DNA of 64,000 nucleotides from Actinospineispora eucalypti (GTDB lineage: Bacteria > Actinomycetota > Actinomycetes > Mycobacteriales > Pseudonocardiaceae): NCBI GenBank assembly GCA_014208095.1, contig JACHMT010000005.1, positions 1 through 64,000 on the forward strand, in the 5' to 3' direction. How positions within the stretch are numbered: position 1 is the first letter of the stretch; every line of letters begins with the position of its first letter. The notes below the pieces were generated by a model. That model had not been told where the DNA came from. It did no database searches and was given only the letters and a program-made list of their open reading frames with translations. Below are positions 44,736 to 52,744 of this stretch, piece after piece. The position numbers were made by a program, and so were the translations under genes.

Positions 44736-44857
44736 GGCGTGCGCACCGCCGCTACCGACGGGACGCGGCCCGGCCGGCGCTCACGCTGAGTAAGCGCTAT
44801 GTGATGTGTGGGGCGGAAGTGTCGACGAACCGGGTGCGGCGGGCCGGCCAGGGCATC

Positions 44858-44912
44858 GAGCGCAAGCTGGGTCCGGTGTTCCCGCCCGGCGAACCGGACT
44901 CAGCTTGCGCTC
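44858..44912. repeat. Long inverted repeat (20-bp arms)
   Basis: Arms 44858-44877 (GAGCGCAAGCTGGGTCCGGT) and 44893-44912 pair with a single G-T position, around a 15-nt loop. It lies about 150 bp upstream of the alcohol dehydrogenase gene. Confidence 0.88.
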
Positions 44913-45059
44913 GGCGCCGGACGACCGCAACGCACGGTGAGCAGCCTCGAGACCCGGGTCCCCAGCCAACCGGATGGCCGGGCAGCCACGCCGCGGCAGA
45001 TCACCCAACGTCCCGCGTCCGGGCCATCCTTGAACCCGCACCGCTGGCAAGCTGAACGA

Positions 45060-46061
45060 ATGCGCGCATGGGTGGTGCGGCGGCCAGGGCCGGACCCGGC
45101 GGAGTCGCTGGTACGAGCCGACCTGCCGATTCCCGAGCCGGGGCCGGGCGAGGTGCGGATCCGGGTGGAGGCCTGCGGGGTCTGCCGCACGGACCTGCAC
45201 CTGGCGCTCGGCGAGCTGCCGCCGCGCCGGCCGGACACGGTGCCCGGACACGAGGTGGTCGGGGTCGTGGAGGCGCGCGGTCCGGGGGCGGACCGGTTCC
45301 GGGAGGGGGACCGGGTGGGCATCGCCTGGCTGCGGTCGACCTGCGGGCGTTGCCGGTTCTGCCGCACCGGCCGGGAGAACCTGTGCCCGGACGCCGCCTT
45401 CACCGGCTGGCACGCCGACGGCGGGTACGCGGAGTTCGCGCTGGTCCCGGAGGCCTACGCGTACCGGATGCCGGCCGGGCTGGACCCGGTGGCCGCCGCT
45501 CCGCTGCTGTGCGCCGGCATCGTGGGTTACCGCGCGTTGAAGCGGGCGGAGCTGCCGCCCGGCGGCCGGCTGGGCATCTACGGGTTCGGCGCGTCCGCGC
45601 ACGTGGTGGCCCAGGTGGCGATCGGCCAGGGCGCCGAGGTGCACGTCCTCACCCGCTCCGAACCCGCTCGCGAGCTGGCGTTGCGCCTCGGCGCGGCCTC
45701 GGCCCGCCCGGCCGAGCAGGGTCCGCCGGATCCGCTGGACGCGGCGCTGCTGTTCGCCCCGGTCGGGGACCTGGTGCCGGTGGCGCTGCGTGCGCTGGAC
45801 GCCGGCGGCACGCTGGCCGTGGCCGGCATCTACCTCACCGACATCCCGGGGCTGAACTACGACGCCGAGCTGTTCCGGGAGAAGCAGCTGCGCAGCGTCA
45901 CCGCGAACACCCGCGCCGACGGCGAGGAGTTCCTCCGCCTGGCCGCCGCGCTGGCAATCCACCCGGAGGTGGACCGGCGCCCGCTGAGCGCGGCCGCGCA
46001 CACCGTCAAGGACCTCGCCGAGGACCGGATCACCGGCGCGGCCGTACTCGTCCCGGAGTGA
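45060..46061 (+). CDS. Zinc-dependent alcohol dehydrogenase (MDR family)
   Basis: The 333-residue protein has the catalytic zinc ligands in CGVCRTDLH and PGHEVVG, the four structural zinc cysteines in CGRCRFCRTGRENLC and a Rossmann motif LGIYGFGASAHVVAQ near residue 175. The short coenzyme loop and the LNYDAELFREKQLRSVTANTR region match the group of bacterial medium-chain alcohol dehydrogenases that act on primary alcohols. The start is only weakly supported by a ribosome binding site (CAAGCTGAACGA). It is followed by R2 repeat and hairpin sequence. Confidence 0.9.
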   Translation: MRAWVVRRPGPDPAESLVRADLPIPEPGPGEVRIRVEACGVCRTDLHLALGELPPRRPDTVPGHEVVGVVEARGPGADRFREGDRVGIAWLRSTCGRCRFCRTGRENLCPDAAFTGWHADGGYAEFALVPEAYAYRMPAGLDPVAAAPLLCAGIVGYRALKRAELPPGGRLGIYGFGASAHVVAQVAIGQGAEVHVLTRSEPARELALRLGAASARPAEQGPPDPLDAALLFAPVGDLVPVALRALDAGGTLAVAGIYLTDIPGLNYDAELFREKQLRSVTANTRADGEEFLRLAAALAIHPEVDRRPLSAAAHTVKDLAEDRITGAAVLVPE

Positions 46062-46072
46062 CCGACTCGGCC

Positions 46073-46108
46073 TGCTGAAGTGACCGAATCGGATCTGGGG
46101 GGATTCGG
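46073..46108. repeat. R2 repeat unit continuing into a hairpin
   Basis: TGCTGAAGTGACCGAATCG (46073-46091) is a single R2 unit in inverted orientation. Its CCGAATC (46084-46090) pairs with GATTCGG at 46102-46108 over an 11-nt G-rich loop. It lies 12 bp after the alcohol dehydrogenase stop and could act as a terminator. Confidence 0.75.
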
Positions 46109-46134
46109 AACGATGTGGGGCGGCCGTCCGTTGG

Positions 46135-46740
46135 GTGTTAGTGACGGTGCTCGCTGGTGGACCAACTGTGCTGGCCGTGGCGGACCGATCGTTGGTGCTG
46201 GTGTCCGGGATTCCCGGCGCCGGCAAGAGCCGCCTGTTACGCGGGCTGCGCACCACCGGGCCCGAGCCGGCGGTGCTCGACTCGGACCTCGTCCGGGAGC
46301 GGATGGAGGCCCGCCTGCCGGCCGGCACGGCGTACCGCTGGTACCGGCCGCTGGTTCACCTTTGCTACCGGTTTCAGGTGCTGCTGGCCATGTTCGGCCT
46401 GGTCGGGCCGCTGGTGGTGCACCTGCCGGCGACCGGTGTTTTCACGCGCGCCGCGATGCTGACGGTGGCGGTGCTCGCGCTGCGCCGCCCGTACCTGATC
46501 TGGTTGGACGTGGACCCGACGGAGGCCCGGCGGGGGCAGTTCAGCCGGGGGCGGGTGCTCGGCGAGCGCTGTTTCAAGCGGCACGCGCGCCGGGGCACCG
46601 AGTTCGTGCGCCGGCTCCGCGAGGGGTACCGCCCGCCGGGCTGGTCCGGCGTGCTGGTGCTCGACCGCCGCCAGGCCGGCCGGGGACTCGTGCTGGCCGG
46701 CAACGCCCACCAACGCCCGGACGACACCACACTCATCTAG
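46135..46740 (+). CDS. P-loop ATPase/kinase-like protein
   Basis: The 201-residue frame (GTG 46135; GTG 46141, 46147 or a later GTG are equally possible starts) carries Walker A SGIPGAGKSRL near residue 24 and an Asp in VLDSDLVRERM, the pattern of small adenylate-kinase-like or AAA P-loop proteins. Hydrophobic stretches at about 72-90 and 98-112 are unusual for a kinase. YLIWLDVDPTEARRGQFSRGR contains a possible lid arginine cluster. The gene sits immediately upstream of ffh, but the family and substrate are unknown to me. Confidence 0.6.
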   Translation: MLVTVLAGGPTVLAVADRSLVLVSGIPGAGKSRLLRGLRTTGPEPAVLDSDLVRERMEARLPAGTAYRWYRPLVHLCYRFQVLLAMFGLVGPLVVHLPATGVFTRAAMLTVAVLALRRPYLIWLDVDPTEARRGQFSRGRVLGERCFKRHARRGTEFVRRLREGYRPPGWSGVLVLDRRQAGRGLVLAGNAHQRPDDTTLI

Positions 46741-46809
46741 GCTCGTGGGGACACGCGTGCCGCGACACGCGAAAGATCCCGCACGACGAGCTGGAAGCGA
46801 CTTCTCACC

Positions 46810-48324
46810 GTGTTCGACACCCTCTCCGAGCGCCTCACCGGTGCACTGCGCGATCTGCGCGGCAAGGGTCGGCTCTCCGATGCCGACATCGACGCCACCT
46901 GCCGCGAGATCCGCATCGCGCTGCTCGAGGCGGACGTGGCCCTGCCGGTCGTGCGCGCCTTCGTGGCGAAGATCAAGGAACGGGCCAAGGGCGCCGAGGT
47001 GTCCGCCGCGCTGAACCCGGCCCAACAGGTCGTCAAGATCGTCAACGAGGAGCTCATCGGCATCCTCGGCGGGGAGACCCGGCGGCTGAACCTGGCCAAG
47101 CAGGCGCCCAGCGTGATCATGCTGGCCGGCCTTCAGGGCTCCGGTAAGACCACGCTGGCCGGCAAGCTGGCCAAGTGGCTGGCCGGGCAGGGGCACACCC
47201 CGCTACTGGTGGCCTGCGACCTGCAGCGGCCGAACGCGGTGAACCAGCTGCAGATCGTCGGCGAGCGGGCCGGCGCCACCACCTTCGCCCCCGAGCCGGG
47301 CAACGGCGTCGGCGACCCGGTGGATGTCGCGGCGAAAGGCATCCGGTTCGCCCGGGAGAAGCAGTACGACACGGTCATCATCGACACCGCCGGCCGGCTG
47401 GGTGTGGACCAGGAGCTGATGGCCCAGGCCTCGGCGATCCGGGACGCGACCGACCCGGACGAGGTGCTGTTCGTGGTCGACGCCATGATCGGCCAGGACG
47501 CGGTGGCCACCGCCGAGGCGTTCCGGGACGGCGTCGGCTTCACCGGCGTGGTGCTGACCAAGCTGGACGGCGACGCCCGGGGTGGCGCGGCGCTGTCCGT
47601 GCGGGAGGTCACCGGCCAGCCGATCCTGTTCGCCTCGAACGGGGAGAAGCTGGAGGACTTCGACGTCTTCCACCCCGACCGGATGGCCAGCCGGATCCTG
47701 GGCATGGGCGACGTGCTCACCCTGATCGAGCAGGCCGAGCAGGTCTTCGACAAGGAGCAGGCCCAGCAGACCGCGAACAAGATCACCGCGGGCGAGCTGA
47801 GCCTGGAGGACTTCCTCGAGCAGATGCTGGCCATCCGCAAGATGGGGCCGATCGGCAACCTGCTCGGCATGCTGCCCGGCGCCAACACCGGCCAGATGAA
47901 GGAAGCGCTGTCCCAGGTCGACGACAAGCAGCTGGACCGCCTGCAGGCCATCATCCGGGGCATGACGCCCGCCGAGCGGGCCGACCCGAAGATCATCAAC
48001 GGGTCCCGCCGGCTGCGCATCTCGAAGGGTTCCGGGGTCTCGGTCTCCGAGGTGAACGACCTGGTGAACCGGTTCTTCGAGGCCCGCAAGATGATGAAGC
48101 AGATGGCCGGCCAGTTCGGCTTCGGCGGGAAGCGGCAGTCCAAGACCCGCAAGGGCAAGAAGGTGAAGAACCGCAAGGGCAGCCAGGGCCGGCCGCGCCA
48201 GATGCCCGCGATGCCCGGCGGTATGCCTCCGGGCATGAACCAGGTGCCACCGGGCCTGGGCGGACTGAACGAGCTGTCCTCGGGCATCGACCCGACCAAG
48301 CTGAAGTTCCCGAAGTCCAAATGA
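46810..48324 (+). CDS. ffh: Signal recognition particle protein Ffh
   Basis: Start GTG 46810; 504 residues. The N domain (residues 1-85) is followed by the G domain with GLQGSGKTTLAGKL (about 104-117), DTAGRLGVD, TKLDGDARGGAAL and GMGDVLTLIEQ. The C-terminal M domain is methionine-rich with a KKVKNRKG basic stretch for 4.5S RNA. A methionine/proline-rich tail (about 460-490) is typical of actinobacterial Ffh. It targets nascent membrane proteins to the FtsY receptor. The amidohydrolase gene overlaps its end by 4 bp. Confidence 0.98.
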   Translation: MFDTLSERLTGALRDLRGKGRLSDADIDATCREIRIALLEADVALPVVRAFVAKIKERAKGAEVSAALNPAQQVVKIVNEELIGILGGETRRLNLAKQAPSVIMLAGLQGSGKTTLAGKLAKWLAGQGHTPLLVACDLQRPNAVNQLQIVGERAGATTFAPEPGNGVGDPVDVAAKGIRFAREKQYDTVIIDTAGRLGVDQELMAQASAIRDATDPDEVLFVVDAMIGQDAVATAEAFRDGVGFTGVVLTKLDGDARGGAALSVREVTGQPILFASNGEKLEDFDVFHPDRMASRILGMGDVLTLIEQAEQVFDKEQAQQTANKITAGELSLEDFLEQMLAIRKMGPIGNLLGMLPGANTGQMKEALSQVDDKQLDRLQAIIRGMTPAERADPKIINGSRRLRISKGSGVSVSEVNDLVNRFFEARKMMKQMAGQFGFGGKRQSKTRKGKKVKNRKGSQGRPRQMPAMPGGMPPGMNQVPPGLGGLNELSSGIDPTKLKFPKSK

Positions 48325-49520
48325 GCGAGGCGTACCGGTTACGCGGCGTCCTGCTCCCGGAGGAGCGGGACACCGAGCTGTGGGTGGGCGCGGACGGGCG
48401 GCTGTCCGAGGAACCGATCCCGGGGGCGACCACGCTGGTCGACCGGGGCTGGATCGTGCCCGGGCTGGTCGACGCGCACTGCCACGTCGGCCTCGGCTCG
48501 AAGGGCGCAAAGACGCTGGACGAGGCGGCCGAGGACGCCATCACGGACCGGGACGCGGGGGCGCTGCTGCTGCGCGACTGCGGCTCCCCGCTGGACACCC
48601 GCCCGCTGCAGGGCCGCACCGATCTGCCCGTGATCATCCGGGCCGCCCGGCACATCGCCCGCCCGAAGCGGTACATCCCGGGGTTGGCGGTGGAGCTGGA
48701 CGACCCCTGGCTGCTGCCCGGTGAGGTGGCCGAGCAGGCCAGGGCCGGGGATGGCTGGGTGAAGCTGGTCGGCGACTGGATCGACCGGTCGGAGGGCGAC
48801 CTGACCCCGGTGTGGCCGGACGACGTGCTGGTGGAGGCGATCGAGGCGGCGCACGCCGAGGGCGCCAGGGTGACGGCGCACGTGTTCAGCGGCGCCGCCG
48901 CCGAGGGTCTGGTCCGGGCCGGCATCGACTGCCTGGAGCACGGCACCGGGCTGGCCGACGACCTGATCGACGAGATGGCCCGCCGGGGCACCGCGCTGGT
49001 GCCCACGCTGATCAACGTGGCCACCTTCCCGGGCATCGCCGACCAGGCGAAGAAGTACCCGGCCTACGCCGACCACATGCGGCGCCTGCACGCCGGGGCG
49101 TACGACACGGTCCGCCGCGCGGCGGAGGCCGGCGTCACCGTGTACGCCGGCACCGACGCCGGCGGCGGCATTGCGCACGGCCGGATCGCCGACGAGCTGC
49201 TGGCGCTGCACGAGGCCGGGCTGTCCGCGATCGACGCGCTGGCCGCCGGCAGCTGGGCGACGCGGGACTGGCTGGGTGCGCGGGCACTGGTTCCCGGCGC
49301 ACCGGCCGACCTGGTGGTGTACCGCGCCGATCCCCGGGCCGACCTGACCACGGTGCGCGAGCCGTCCCTGGTCATGCTGGCCGGCCGCCCCGTGGTGACC
49401 GGCTCTGCCGCTAGCGGGCGCCTAGCTGGGCGCCCGACCCATGACGCCGGCTCCGCCAGCTCTGTCCCCGTCGGGCGCCTAACTGGGCGCCCGACCCACG
49501 ACGCCGGCTCCGCCGGCTGA
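48321..49520 (+). CDS. Metal-dependent amidohydrolase family protein
   Basis: ATG 48321 overlaps ffh. The 399-residue protein carries the amidohydrolase ligands DAHCHVGL, VKLVGDWID (lysine), VTAHVFS, CLEHGTG and YAGTDAGGGIAHG. It resembles imidazolonepropionase- or prolidase-like members whose substrates are unknown. The last roughly 35 residues are a recent addition: two 42-bp repeats (49416-49457 and 49473-49514) encode GRLAGRPTHDAGSA and GRLTGRPTHDAGSA after the natural end near LAGRPVVTG. It is conserved next to ffh in several actinobacteria, so the link to protein targeting is positional only. Confidence 0.85.
   Translation: MSEAYRLRGVLLPEERDTELWVGADGRLSEEPIPGATTLVDRGWIVPGLVDAHCHVGLGSKGAKTLDEAAEDAITDRDAGALLLRDCGSPLDTRPLQGRTDLPVIIRAARHIARPKRYIPGLAVELDDPWLLPGEVAEQARAGDGWVKLVGDWIDRSEGDLTPVWPDDVLVEAIEAAHAEGARVTAHVFSGAAAEGLVRAGIDCLEHGTGLADDLIDEMARRGTALVPTLINVATFPGIADQAKKYPAYADHMRRLHAGAYDTVRRAAEAGVTVYAGTDAGGGIAHGRIADELLALHEAGLSAIDALAAGSWATRDWLGARALVPGAPADLVVYRADPRADLTTVREPSLVMLAGRPVVTGSAASGRLAGRPTHDAGSASSVPVGRLTGRPTHDAGSAG
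49416..49514. repeat. Two 42-bp direct repeats with internal hairpins in the 3' end of a coding region
   Basis: Units 49416-49457 and 49473-49514 are identical at 40 of 42 positions and are 57 bp apart. Each contains the inverted repeat GGGCGCC...GGCGCCC. Confidence 0.92.
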
Positions 49521-49523
49521 CCG

Positions 49524-50279
49524 ATGACCATCGAGAAGACCCCGGGCGAGCCTTCGCCGGCTTTACCGGAGTCGCCGACTCCCCGGTGGGGGCTGGGCGC
49601 CTACCTGCTGGTCGAGGCCGTGTTCCTGGGCGTATCGGTGCTGCTGGTGCTGCCCTACGTCAACCAGCCGGACGCCAAGCCGCCGCCGTGGGTGCTGCTG
49701 CTCAGCCTGAGCGTGCCCACCGTGCTGGCTGCGTCGGTGGCGCTGTTGCTCACCCAGTGGCGCGGTGGCGGACCGGTGCGCGACCTGGGCCTGCGCTTCG
49801 AACCGGGTGACCTGCGGCTGGGCCTGATGTACGGCCTCGGCGGGTTGGTGCTGACCATCCCGGCGGCCGCGCTCTGGTCGGCGGTGGTCGGGCCGGGGGA
49901 GGCGAACGCGGCGGTGGCCGAGCTGTTCGCCGGGCAGCGGTTTGCCCTGCCGCTGGCGATCGGCGTGTTCCTGGCGGTGCTGCTGGTCGCGCCGATCTGC
50001 GAGGAGATCGTGTACCGGGGCCTGCTGTGGGGGGCCCTGGAGCGGGCCGGTGCGGCCCGCTGGTGGGCATTCAGCCTGACCACGCTGTGCTTCGCGCTGG
50101 CCCACTTCGAGTTCACCCGGACTCCGTTGCTCCTGATCATCTCGGTGCCCATCGGGCTGGCCCGGTTGTACACCGGCCGGCTGTGGGCCAGCGTGGTCGC
50201 GCACCAGATCAACAACCTGCTGCCGGCATTCGCGCTGCTCGGTCTGCTACTGGGCCTGCCCGGGCTGGAGAACATCTAA
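49524..50279 (+). CDS. CPBP family intramembrane glutamic endopeptidase
   Basis: The 251-residue protein has about 7 hydrophobic segments. It carries the three CPBP (Abi) motifs: EEIVYRG (catalytic glutamates, about 157-163), FALAHFEF (histidine) and VVAHQINN (HxxxN) near residue 231. These proteases process prenylated or membrane substrates, and some confer bacteriocin self-immunity. The stop overlaps the end of the convergent SDR gene by 4 bp. Confidence 0.9.
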   Translation: MTIEKTPGEPSPALPESPTPRWGLGAYLLVEAVFLGVSVLLVLPYVNQPDAKPPPWVLLLSLSVPTVLAASVALLLTQWRGGGPVRDLGLRFEPGDLRLGLMYGLGGLVLTIPAAALWSAVVGPGEANAAVAELFAGQRFALPLAIGVFLAVLLVAPICEEIVYRGLLWGALERAGAARWWAFSLTTLCFALAHFEFTRTPLLLIISVPIGLARLYTGRLWASVVAHQINNLLPAFALLGLLLGLPGLENI

Positions 50280-51013
50280 ATAGCTGATCGGCCGCCGTCC
50301 ACGGAGAGGATTGCGCCGTGGATGTTGGCGGCCTCGTCGCTGGCCAGGAAGACGACCGCCCGCGCAACCTCCTCGGGGGTGCTGGCCCGGCGCGACGGCA
50401 CCTTGGCCAGGATCGGCGCCACGTGCTCGGTCAGCGCGGCGACCTTTTCCGTGCTGGTCGGGCCGGGGGCGACCGCGTTCACCCGCACGCCGGACGGGCC
50501 GTACTCGTCGGCCCAGGACTTGGTCATCGAGTGCATCGCGGCCTTGGTCATGCTGTAGAGCGCGGAACCGGCGCTGCCGAACAGGCCGTTGATCGAGCCC
50601 AGGTTCACGATCGCGCCCCGCCCCAGGGCCGCCATCCGGGGCGCGACCAACCCGGTGAGCAGGAACGCGGCCTTGACGTTCACCGCCAGCGCGCCGTCGA
50701 CCAGTTCCTCGGGCACGTCGGCGGTGGGAGCCGGGTTGAGCAGCATCGCGGCGTTGTTCACCAGGATGTCCAGCGGACCGCTCGCGTCGGCAAGCTCGCG
50801 CACGGCCGCCCCGGTGCCCAGGTCGGCGGCGACGAATGTGGCGCGCCCGCCGGCCTCGGCGATCCCGGCGACCACCTTCTCGCCCCGGGCGGAGTTGCGG
50901 CCGCTGACCACGACGTGCGCACCCTCGGTGGCCAGGGCGCGGGCGATCGCCGCCCCGATGCCGTCGGTGGAACCGGTGACCAGGGCGTTTCGATCGCTCA
51001 GGCGTGCGGGCAT
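50276..51013 (-). CDS. Short-chain dehydrogenase/reductase
   Basis: ATG 51013 has AAAGGAG at the correct distance. The 245-residue protein shows TGSTDGIG (cofactor glycines, about 13-20), NNAA, the catalytic serine in NLGSINGLFG, YSMTKAA (Tyr-x3-Lys) and a C-terminal GAILSVDGGRS end. It is a classical SDR of unknown substrate. It is divergent from a TetR regulator that probably controls it. Confidence 0.93.
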   Translation of the reverse strand: MPARLSDRNALVTGSTDGIGAAIARALATEGAHVVVSGRNSARGEKVVAGIAEAGGRATFVAADLGTGAAVRELADASGPLDILVNNAAMLLNPAPTADVPEELVDGALAVNVKAAFLLTGLVAPRMAALGRGAIVNLGSINGLFGSAGSALYSMTKAAMHSMTKSWADEYGPSGVRVNAVAPGPTSTEKVAALTEHVAPILAKVPSRRASTPEEVARAVVFLASDEAANIHGAILSVDGGRSAI

Positions 51014-51039
51014 TGCCGGTGCTCCTTTGGGCTGGTTAC

Positions 51040-51087
51040 TGGCTTGCCAAGCCACGGTGCCCGAGAAAAAATGGACCAGCAAGTCCA
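51040..51087. promoter_or_regulatory. Candidate operators between the SDR and TetR genes
   Basis: TGGACCAGCAAGTCCA (51072-51087) is a 16-bp dyad with 5-bp arms, and TGGCTTGCCAAGCCA (51040-51054) is a 15-bp dyad with 6-bp arms. Both lie in the 91-bp gap between the divergent genes, as expected for TetR autoregulation. Confidence 0.6.
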
Positions 51088-51104
51088 ATCTGAGGGAGCA
51101 ACCG

Positions 51105-51725
51105 GTGACACTCACCCGCAAGGGAACCGCGACCCGGCGGCGGATCATCGAGGGCGCGGCCGAGGAGATCCGCGAGCGCGGCGTGACCGCGACCCTGGAC
51201 GACATCCGCGCCCGCACCGGCACCAGCAAGAGCCAGCTGTTCCACTACTTTCCGGACGGCCGCGAGGAGCTGCTGCTGGCGGTGGCCCGGCACGAGGCGG
51301 ACCTGGTGCTGGCCGACCAGCAGCCCCAGCTGTCCGACCTCGGCTCCTGGCCGGCCTGGTCGGCGTGGCGGGACGCGGTGCTGGCCCGGTACCGGGGGCA
51401 GGGTCAGTGTTGCCCGCTCAACGCCCTGCTCACCCAGCTCGGCCACACCACGCCCGGCGCCCAGGCCGTGGTCACCCAGTTGGTGCACCGCTGGCAGGCC
51501 GAGATCGCCGACGGCATCCGGCGTCTTCGCGACGCCGGGGAGGTGCCGCGGGAACTGGACGTGGACCGGACGGCGGCCGCGATCCTGGCCGGCATCCAGG
51601 GCGGAGTGGTCATGATGATGTCCACCGGCGACGACACCCACCTGGCCGCCGCGCTGGACCTGGGCATCGGCTACCTGCGCGCCAGCTCGGCCGTGCCGCT
51701 CCGGTTGGGTACGGCGCCGGTTTAA
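51105..51725 (+). CDS. TetR/AcrR family transcriptional regulator
   Basis: GTG 51105 is preceded by GAGGGAG. The 206-residue protein has the helix-turn-helix TLDDIRARTGTSKSQLFHYFPDGREELL (about residues 26-53) and a C-terminal ligand-binding part with CCPLNALLTQLG. The cysteine pair suggests the QacR/LfrR-like C-terminal group, but this is weak. The TAA stop and the two codons before it lie inside the large inverted repeat starting at 51715. Confidence 0.88.
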   Translation: MTLTRKGTATRRRIIEGAAEEIRERGVTATLDDIRARTGTSKSQLFHYFPDGREELLLAVARHEADLVLADQQPQLSDLGSWPAWSAWRDAVLARYRGQGQCCPLNALLTQLGHTTPGAQAVVTQLVHRWQAEIADGIRRLRDAGEVPRELDVDRTAAAILAGIQGGVVMMMSTGDDTHLAAALDLGIGYLRASSAVPLRLGTAPV

Positions 51726-51949
51726 GAGATCGCTCGGACGGCGCCGGCTGGGCTTTGCCCGGCGAGAACTGAAGGGTGATCGTCATCTCTGGCGGTTCAG
51801 CCTCGATATTCGACGCTAAACCGCCACCAACGGCGATCACCCCCTTCCCGACCGGCGTCACCGCGCGTCACCGGAGCCGAACGCAACGGGCCGCACCCAA
51901 GCCGGCGCCAAGCCCAGCAGCGCCGTCTGAGCGATCTCTTAAACCGGCG
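51715..51949. repeat. Large nested inverted-repeat structure (approx. 40-bp arms) between convergent genes
   Basis: The left arm 51715-51755 begins CGCCGGTTTAAGAGATCGCT. The right arm 51910-51949 is its reverse complement apart from about three changes and one indel. The 154-bp interior contains R4 copy 2. The structure fills the gap between the TetR gene and the convergent arginase-family gene (ends 51969), and overlaps the TetR stop. Confidence 0.9.
51776..51840. repeat. Palindromic repeat family R4, copy 2
   Basis: GTGATCG pairs with CGATCAC and TGGCGGTT pairs with AACCGCCA around a CAGCCTCGATATTCGACGCT centre. It matches copy 1 at 27408-27471. Confidence 0.9.
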
Positions 51950-51968
51950 TCGCACCCACCTGGCGCAA

Positions 51969-52712
51969 TCAGCCGGTCAACCGGGCCAGCAGCTCGCGGC
52001 GGATGACCGCGTCTCCAGCCGAGCCGGGATGCCACGGGCACGCAATGTCCAGCCCAACCACCCGCCCACTCTCCAGCACCCGCTTCACCGCCGCGAGTGT
52101 CTCCCCGCTGGACGGCCCGCCAGCCGCCGGGAACCGCAACCCGGGCAGCTCGCCTCGGTCGATCACGTCCACGTCCACGTGCAGCAGGATCGGCCCGTCC
52201 GGCAACAGCGCGGGTTCCACCTCCGAAACGCCCAACCGCCGCACCCGCGCGGAGGCGAGGTATTCCACCTCGGCCGGGTCCAGGTCCCGTGCGTCCACCA
52301 GCACGGCGCGTTCCTCCGGCAGCGGGCGCAGCCCCAACGGCTCGGCCAGCTTCTCCTCGTGCGCACCCAACGCCAGCCGCAGGGCCAGGCCGCCGAGGTA
52401 GCCGGAGGTCGTGGTGTGCAGCGTGTGCACGTCCCCGTGCGCGTCGAACCAGACCAGCGCGGGGTCCAGGCCGGCGCGGTGCAGGCCGGTCAGCGTGCCC
52501 AGGGTCACCAGGCAGTCGCCGGAGACCACGGTGGGCATCCCGCCGGCCCGCTCGGCGACCGCATCGGCCACCGCGTCGTACAGCGCGGCCAGGCGTTGCC
52601 AGACGTCGCCCGCCGGGAGATCCGGTTCCACCCGCGACGGGTCCCCGGAAACCGGCAGGTCGCCGTCCGGGAGTCGCTGGTCCTGGTGGAACGGCACCAA
52701 GATCACGCTCAC
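51969..52712 (-). CDS. Arginase/ureohydrolase family protein
   Basis: Start GTG 52712; 247 residues, shorter than the approx. 300 of arginase. Manganese ligands are present in WFDAHGDVHT (DAHxD) and HVDVDVIDRGELPG (DxD). The usual GG(D/N)H motif reads SGDC, so the first histidine ligand is cysteine. This variant occurs in an uncharacterised actinobacterial subgroup. The substrate (arginine, agmatine, guanidine-type or formimino compounds) cannot be predicted. Confidence 0.82.
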   Translation of the reverse strand: MSVILVPFHQDQRLPDGDLPVSGDPSRVEPDLPAGDVWQRLAALYDAVADAVAERAGGMPTVVSGDCLVTLGTLTGLHRAGLDPALVWFDAHGDVHTLHTTTSGYLGGLALRLALGAHEEKLAEPLGLRPLPEERAVLVDARDLDPAEVEYLASARVRRLGVSEVEPALLPDGPILLHVDVDVIDRGELPGLRFPAAGGPSSGETLAAVKRVLESGRVVGLDIACPWHPGSAGDAVIRRELLARLTG

Positions 52713-52744
52713 TCCCCGATATTAGAGCCCTATGATCGGCGGTC

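Larger units (their letters stand above)
44184..45059. other. 876-bp repeat-rich intergenic island
   Basis: No believable gene lies here. The region holds a five-unit direct tandem array (44251-44640) and two large single palindromes (44681-44735 and 44858-44912). Open frames across it simply read the repeats. It separates divergent genes for the secreted protein and alcohol dehydrogenase, so their promoters must lie in it. Confidence 0.75.
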
